This document shows, in pieces, positions 62,301 to 64,000 of a DNA stretch of 64,000 bases. The DNA comes from Daphnia carinata (taxonomy: Eukaryota; Arthropoda; Branchiopoda; Diplostraca; Daphniidae): NCBI RefSeq assembly GCF_022539665.2, contig NC_081340.1, forward strand, positions 3,906,001-3,970,000. Reading direction: 5' to 3'. The notes under the pieces were generated by a model, which saw nothing but the letters and a program-made list of their open reading frames with translations, was not told where the DNA came from and did no database searches. Every line of letters begins with the position of its first letter. Positions within the stretch are counted from its first letter, which is position 1. Both the position numbers and the translations under genes were made by a program.

Positions 62301-64000
62301 CGCCATAGAGTGGATTGGTGGTAGAGTGAAATAACGTCTTGTCTAGTATCATTCTAATATCACTTTTTGACTTGAAACTGTTTTAACTTTCATAGCTAAA
62401 GTACCTAACAAGCTTAGGAAAGTTTCGATGCGGCCGAATTTCAAGCTTCATACCCTATGATAATCCCCGTGCCCTGGTGATAGCACTTCAATTTGTACGT
62501 CTACGACACTGAATTTAAACTCAGCTACGTACAACACGAATAAGTTGAACACGAATTTCGGCCCTTTCAAATCACGTTATTAGAATCAAAGAGTAGATCG
62601 TTCAGGCTGCAATTATCATTACAAATTGTACAATAGTTCACTAATCATAGCACTTACTGTTTTCTTCAAACAATAGCAGGGAGTCAGGAACGTTTAGCAA
62701 CATAATCAACTCTTGTTATCAGACTTCCCCTACACAACATCTATGGCTGATTCCCAAGGTTACCTTTGTGCTAGAGGTTTGTCTGTGCAAACGAATTTGT
62801 GCATGGGGATGCAACTCGGGAGTGCAAGCACGGCGTTAATACTGAAAGCGGATGAGAGGTCTCGAGGGGTGGGCAAAAAGTCAGGTAGGGTTACTTTCAT
62901 GACTGACGTGTTGCCATTCTCATTAAGAATTTTGAATTAGACATGCAGATTGTGACAGTTGACGTGTTTAAAAATAGGAGAGCGGGGAGGGAATGCAACA
63001 TAAATGGAAAGTATTGACGTAACGTCTGCAGTGACGTGCACGCCGGAAAACTGAAATTTATTGCGCATAGGGACGTGAATCTGCGTTTCCCCTATGGAGA
63101 CATCGATAAACAATTCCAGCAACGATCGATTTCGATTTATTGTTGTTGTGGACTTTAAGCGGAGACTACATTTTGAGGCCTCTTTACGAGAAAACAGTAA
63201 CATTTATTTATTTTTTTTTTCGCAAAAAATGGGCATTGAGAATTCAGTGTATTACGGTCTTTCAAATCTAGGCTTGACAATAGCCATTTTATCGTCTAAC
63301 ATGTTAAAAAAAAAAAAAGTTGGTTCAGTGTTGAAAATGCTGACACAGCTGATTATGCCTACTTGCTTGCTTTTCTCTGATTTTCCATGTAGACTGGTGC
63401 ATAGTTGTGCAAACCGCCCGACTTCGCTAATACCGTGATGTTTGTTGGGTGTTGACAATGGGGGGGGGGGGGAACCGACGTCCTTAAACGGACGCGGTAT
63501 AATCTGAGATGTAACACAAAAGGGGCATTTTCGGAACTACTCAGCTGATCAACTGAGTTTTGTGAATTGTAAAGCATCTCGGGGTATGTTACCAACACAA
63601 GAGGATTGTGCTGCTTTATCTGCTGATTCAAACTGTTCCCAGATTTATCTGCTCACGCGGGATATCAAAAGCAACGAGATCTATATTTCCAGGACGCAAC
63701 ACAATAACAAATGTCTTATCCTTGCAGCCGAGTTGCCCAACACTTAGGAAATATCCTTGTGGCTCCGTCTTTCATCATCTCATTAGTAGTCGTCAGCGTG
63801 TATGCATAACTGCATGCCATCCACATGCGACGTTGTGTGTCGGATGACAGTTATTCTATCCAGCGGTCTATACCCTTCGTCATTCAGTCCCCAGGATACC
63901 TGATGACAAATTGTGTCTAGGTTTACATTTGCATACATTTGCGCTAGTCATCAAGTCGAGAGCACTGCGGATGTTGAAATTAAACTTTACGGTTTCCGTG
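23281..64000 (+). CDS. unc-13: unc-13 / Munc13 presynaptic priming factor (5' part, three alternative N-termini)
   Basis: UNC-13 proteins prime synaptic vesicles at active zones by opening syntaxin and organising SNARE assembly. Eleven exons from 23281 to 43413 join in frame to 804 residues. They encode a C2A domain (about residues 1-130, opening [17 protein letters not shown] and containing [20 protein letters not shown] and [10 protein letters not shown]), a linker with [16 protein letters not shown], a Tyr-rich low-complexity segment (about 355-507) and the calmodulin-binding-type helix [16 protein letters not shown] (789-804). In Munc13 family members C2A homodimerises or binds RIM, and calmodulin binds just before the C1 domain. 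Two more first coding exons (45283-46134 and 54813-59861) give other N-termini. The C1, C2B, MUN and C2C regions are not in the window, so the gene continues past its end. The homology to Munc13 C2A is unmistakable. Confidence 0.95.
23303..32663 (+). other. unc-13 intron 1 (9.4 kb)
   Basis: A long, mostly AT-rich first intron bounded by GTAAGT and TTTTACAG. It has a perfect 10-bp inverted repeat with a 3-base loop at 24564-24586. Open frames of up to about 130 codons occur on either strand (25282-25712, 28341-28688, 28837-29100). None has a splice context or composition that persuades me it is a gene. Regulatory elements are likely but cannot be named from sequence alone. Confidence 0.6.
24564..24586. 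repeat. Short perfect inverted repeat
   Basis: AGATCTATAG, a 3-base spacer, then CTATAGATCT form a perfect 10-bp palindromic hairpin in unc-13 intron 1. It is too short for a microRNA precursor, and no flanking element is evident. Confidence 0.7.
32664..32693 (+). CDS. unc-13: unc-13 exon 2 (30-nt microexon)
   Basis: The exon lies between TTTTACAG and GTAAGT. It completes a Val codon, adds KRAKFAGPS and leaves one base. Its sequence is part of the first C2A strand. The phases on both sides fit, and losing it would remove ten residues without a frameshift. Confidence 0.9.
32694..33825 (+). other. unc-13 intron 2
   Basis: An 1132-base intron with T-runs near 33241-33252 and 33319-33344 and the pyrimidine-rich acceptor TTGATTTTGCAG. 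No coding content was seen. Confidence 0.8.
33826..33928 (+). CDS. unc-13: unc-13 exon 3 (C2A core)
   Basis: Encodes [19 protein letters not shown] and [14 protein letters not shown], the most diagnostic C2A stretch of Munc13 proteins. It enters with CC after a carried G and leaves in phase 2 at GTAAGT. Confidence 0.95.
33929..37386 (+). other. unc-13 intron 3
   Basis: A 3.46-kb intron with a 26-base A-run at 34995-35020 and T/A runs at 36281-36311. Several open frames of 60-90 codons (around 34849-35549 and 36582-36848) lack splice support and family resemblance. Confidence 0.7.
37387..37504 (+). CDS. unc-13: unc-13 exon 4 (C2A)
   Basis: Completes the Phe codon and reads [20 protein letters not shown] followed by [19 protein letters not shown], directly comparable to the [10 protein letters not shown] region of Munc13 C2A. 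It ends in phase 0 at GTAAGC. Confidence 0.95.
37505..38571 (+). other. unc-13 intron 4
   Basis: A 1067-base intron. It contains a 118-codon open frame at 38111-38467 and a minus-strand one at 37649-37945. Neither has conserved motifs or splice sites, so I treat both as chance. Confidence 0.7.
38572..38695 (+). CDS. unc-13: unc-13 exon 5 (end of C2A)
   Basis: Encodes [20 protein letters not shown] and then [20 protein letters not shown], the last C2A strands, where Munc13-1 has a comparable GEWL...GTK...FELP pattern. Leaves in phase 1 at GTAAAA. Confidence 0.95.
38696..39108 (+). other. unc-13 intron 5
   Basis: A 413-base intron with a weak-looking acceptor, AAAAATAATAG, without a clear pyrimidine tract. 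The frame across it is nevertheless exact. Confidence 0.75.
39109..39234 (+). CDS. unc-13: unc-13 exon 6 (post-C2A helix)
   Basis: Encodes [20 protein letters not shown] and then [18 protein letters not shown], a charged helix that follows C2A in the family. The donor is CACT/GTACGT and the exit is phase 1. Confidence 0.88.
39235..40378 (+). other. unc-13 intron 6
   Basis: An 1144-base intron with a T-run at 39811-39827. Nothing coding was seen. The acceptor is TTCTTCCTTAAAG. Confidence 0.8.
40379..40605 (+). CDS. unc-13: unc-13 exon 7
   Basis: Encodes [20 protein letters not shown] and a Ser/Tyr/His-rich linker that includes [19 protein letters not shown]. It ends in phase 0 at CAA/GTAAGT. 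No folded domain is seen; it lies in the linker between C2A and the calmodulin site. Confidence 0.9.
40686..40813 (+). CDS. unc-13: unc-13 exon 8
   Basis: An acidic, Tyr-rich linker segment ([20 protein letters not shown]) that ends in phase 2 at a strong GTAAGT donor. The preceding intron is only 80 bases. Confidence 0.9.
40814..41750 (+). other. unc-13 intron 8
   Basis: A 937-base AT-rich intron with an excellent pyrimidine tract (CTTTTCTTTTCTTTTTTCAG) before the following microexon. Nothing else was seen in it. Confidence 0.8.
41751..41783 (+). CDS. unc-13: unc-13 exon 9 (33-nt microexon)
   Basis: Adds [11 protein letters not shown] plus two bases between a strong acceptor and GTATTT. 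Its length is a multiple of three and it is symmetric (phase 2 in, phase 2 out), so it can be skipped without changing the frame. Confidence 0.75.
   Translation, partial: AVQEFFQLLR
41854..41930 (+). CDS. unc-13: unc-13 exon 10
   Basis: The frame required by both neighbours reads [19 protein letters not shown] and CIQPTTT. A second frame over the same bases is also open and reads [20 protein letters not shown], which looks at least as protein-like, but it cannot be entered or left in phase with the adjacent exons. Confidence 0.65.
41990..43413 (+). CDS. unc-13: unc-13 exon 11 (Tyr-rich region and calmodulin-binding helix)
   Basis: The exon gives 474 codons after a split Ser. The first third is strongly Tyr/Asp/Asn/Gly/Gln-rich, with 33 Tyr in about 150 residues. 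A basic, Ser-rich middle follows ([20 protein letters not shown]), then an acidic segment. The last 16 residues, [16 protein letters not shown], match the amphipathic WLRAFNKVRMQLQ core of the Munc13-1 calmodulin site. The exon ends at ATG/GCAAGT, a GC donor; reading on reaches a stop at 43515. The overlapping +2 frame (42005-42604) is a shadow. Confidence 0.9.
43414..45028 (+). other. unc-13 intron interval before the second promoter
   Basis: Non-coding. It contains a T-run at 44115-44130, an A-run near 44620-44638 and GC-richer DNA from 44790 to 44990 just before the promoter of the 284-codon first exon. No exon with matching phase was seen. Confidence 0.65.
45029..45067 (+). promoter_or_regulatory. 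Candidate internal promoter for the 284-codon unc-13 isoform
   Basis: TTAAAAA at 45029-45035 acts as a TATA-like box, and TCAGTT at 45062-45067 fits the arthropod initiator with A+1 at 45064, about 34 bases downstream. A 63-base leader then reaches a GTAAGC donor at 45127, and a TTTTTGCGTAG acceptor at 45261 opens the coding exon 21 bases before its ATG. Confidence 0.45.
45064..45126 (+). other. Predicted 5' UTR exon of the second unc-13 isoform
   Basis: Runs from the initiator A to the GTAAGC donor. It contains an ATG at 45089 whose reading frame continues across the predicted splice and ends at a TGA (45272-45274) nine bases before the main ATG, giving a 16-codon upstream ORF. Confidence 0.4.
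45283..46134 (+). CDS. unc-13: unc-13 alternative first coding exon B (284 codons)
   Basis: Starts [15 protein letters not shown] after an in-frame TAG at 45265, so it must be an N-terminus and not an internal exon. It is Ser-rich and includes [20 protein letters not shown], a good kinase-type site, an acidic block ([14 protein letters not shown]) and a basic C-terminal segment ([20 protein letters not shown]). It ends in phase 0 at GCG/GTAAAG, the same phase as the other two N-terminal blocks. Its assignment to unc-13 is by position, strand and phase; I see no domain that proves it. Confidence 0.75.
46135..54802 (+). other. Long unc-13 intron interval without recognised exons
   Basis: An 8.7-kb AT-rich stretch with T-runs at 48543-48553, 52252-52264 and 54079-54094 and a G-run near 47740-47749. 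Open frames are short. One 27-codon block at 48640-48720 ([20 protein letters not shown]) has splice-like edges but the wrong phase for the unc-13 set. No repeat family or RNA gene was recognised. Confidence 0.6.
54803..54826 (+). promoter_or_regulatory. Upstream ORF overlapping the start of the 1683-codon exon
   Basis: ATG at 54803 opens seven codons that end at a TAA spanning the main start region. It overlaps the main ATG at 54813 in another frame, a layout expected to limit initiation at the main ATG unless leaky scanning or reinitiation occurs. Confidence 0.45.
54813..59861 (+). CDS. unc-13: unc-13 alternative first coding exon C (1683 codons in one exon)
   Basis: The ATG at 54813 follows an in-frame TGA at 54804, so this is a true N-terminus. 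Residues about 43-100 form a hydrophobic coiled coil ([20 protein letters not shown], then [20 protein letters not shown]). The rest is largely disordered: acidic runs, many Ser-Pro sites, Gln- and Tyr-containing stretches, a Lys/Arg-rich patch with [20 protein letters not shown] near residue 1005, and a helical-looking segment [20 protein letters not shown] near 1305. Near the end lies [18 protein letters not shown], a basic amphipathic helix. It ends in phase 0 at GCG/GTAAGA. Fly unc-13 is known to use alternative N-termini for different active-zone positions; this exon is a candidate for such an isoform. Assignment to unc-13 rests on strand, position and phase. Confidence 0.8.
59862..64000 (+). 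other. unc-13 intron running to the window end
   Basis: No C1-domain Cys/His pattern, no C2B motif and no phase-0 acceptor followed by family-like sequence was seen, so the common downstream exons must lie beyond the window. It contains T-runs at 60087-60100 and 61015-61036, A-runs near 61531-61542 and a G-run at 63461-63472. Confidence 0.65.

Noticed and set aside
63562-63747. 61-codon open frame near the window end as the next unc-13 exon
   Set aside because: Sequence does not resemble the region before C1 in Munc13 proteins and lacks a phase-0 acceptor.
1-64000. tRNA, rRNA or CRISPR features
   Set aside because: No tRNA B-box with a foldable cloverleaf, no rRNA-like conserved block and no regularly spaced direct repeats were found by reading.

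Overview
The window is nuclear DNA from a eukaryote with spliced genes, most likely an arthropod and plausibly a branchiopod crustacean such as Daphnia. That assignment is an inference from the proteins, the mix of very short and multi-kilobase introns, and the abundant homopolymer tracts; nothing here proves a species. There are no operons, CRISPR arrays, rRNA or tRNA genes that I can see, and no intact mobile element.

Left part (about 1.8-15.2 kb): a minus-strand gene encodes a very large, mostly disordered Ser/Gly/Gln/Asn-rich protein. Its first coding exon is 2.76 kb, followed by three smaller exons that join in frame, and probably by a further exon near 2.2-2.56 kb. I do not recognise the protein. 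Between its 10.6 kb and 2.56 kb exons lies a complete plus-strand, four-exon gene for a secreted phosphatidylethanolamine-binding protein (PEBP, 309 residues). If the 2.2-2.56 kb exon belongs to the minus-strand gene, the PEBP gene is nested antisense in its intron.

Middle (15.3-23.3 kb): this is the divergent intergenic interval. It is largely non-coding, with a GC-richer island at 21.0-22.3 kb that may hold a small unrecognised minus-strand gene.

Right part (23.3 kb to the window end): the 5' half of unc-13 (Munc13), the presynaptic vesicle-priming factor, on the plus strand. The first 22 coding bases (MSLLSVT) lie 9.4 kb upstream of a 30-nt exon. The C2A domain, a linker, a Tyr-rich low-complexity region and a calmodulin-binding-type helix follow, ending at a GC donor at 43414. 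Two further first coding exons follow: 284 codons from 45283 and an uninterrupted 1683 codons from 54813. All three N-terminal blocks end in phase 0, so each can splice to the same downstream exon. The C1, C2B, MUN and C2C exons lie beyond base 64000.

The main biological message is one synaptic gene with three alternative N-termini, each preceded by a short upstream ORF. I found no evidence of a wholly new molecular system. The unidentified large minus-strand protein, the 1683-residue N-terminus and the small candidate gene at 21 kb are the least explained parts.
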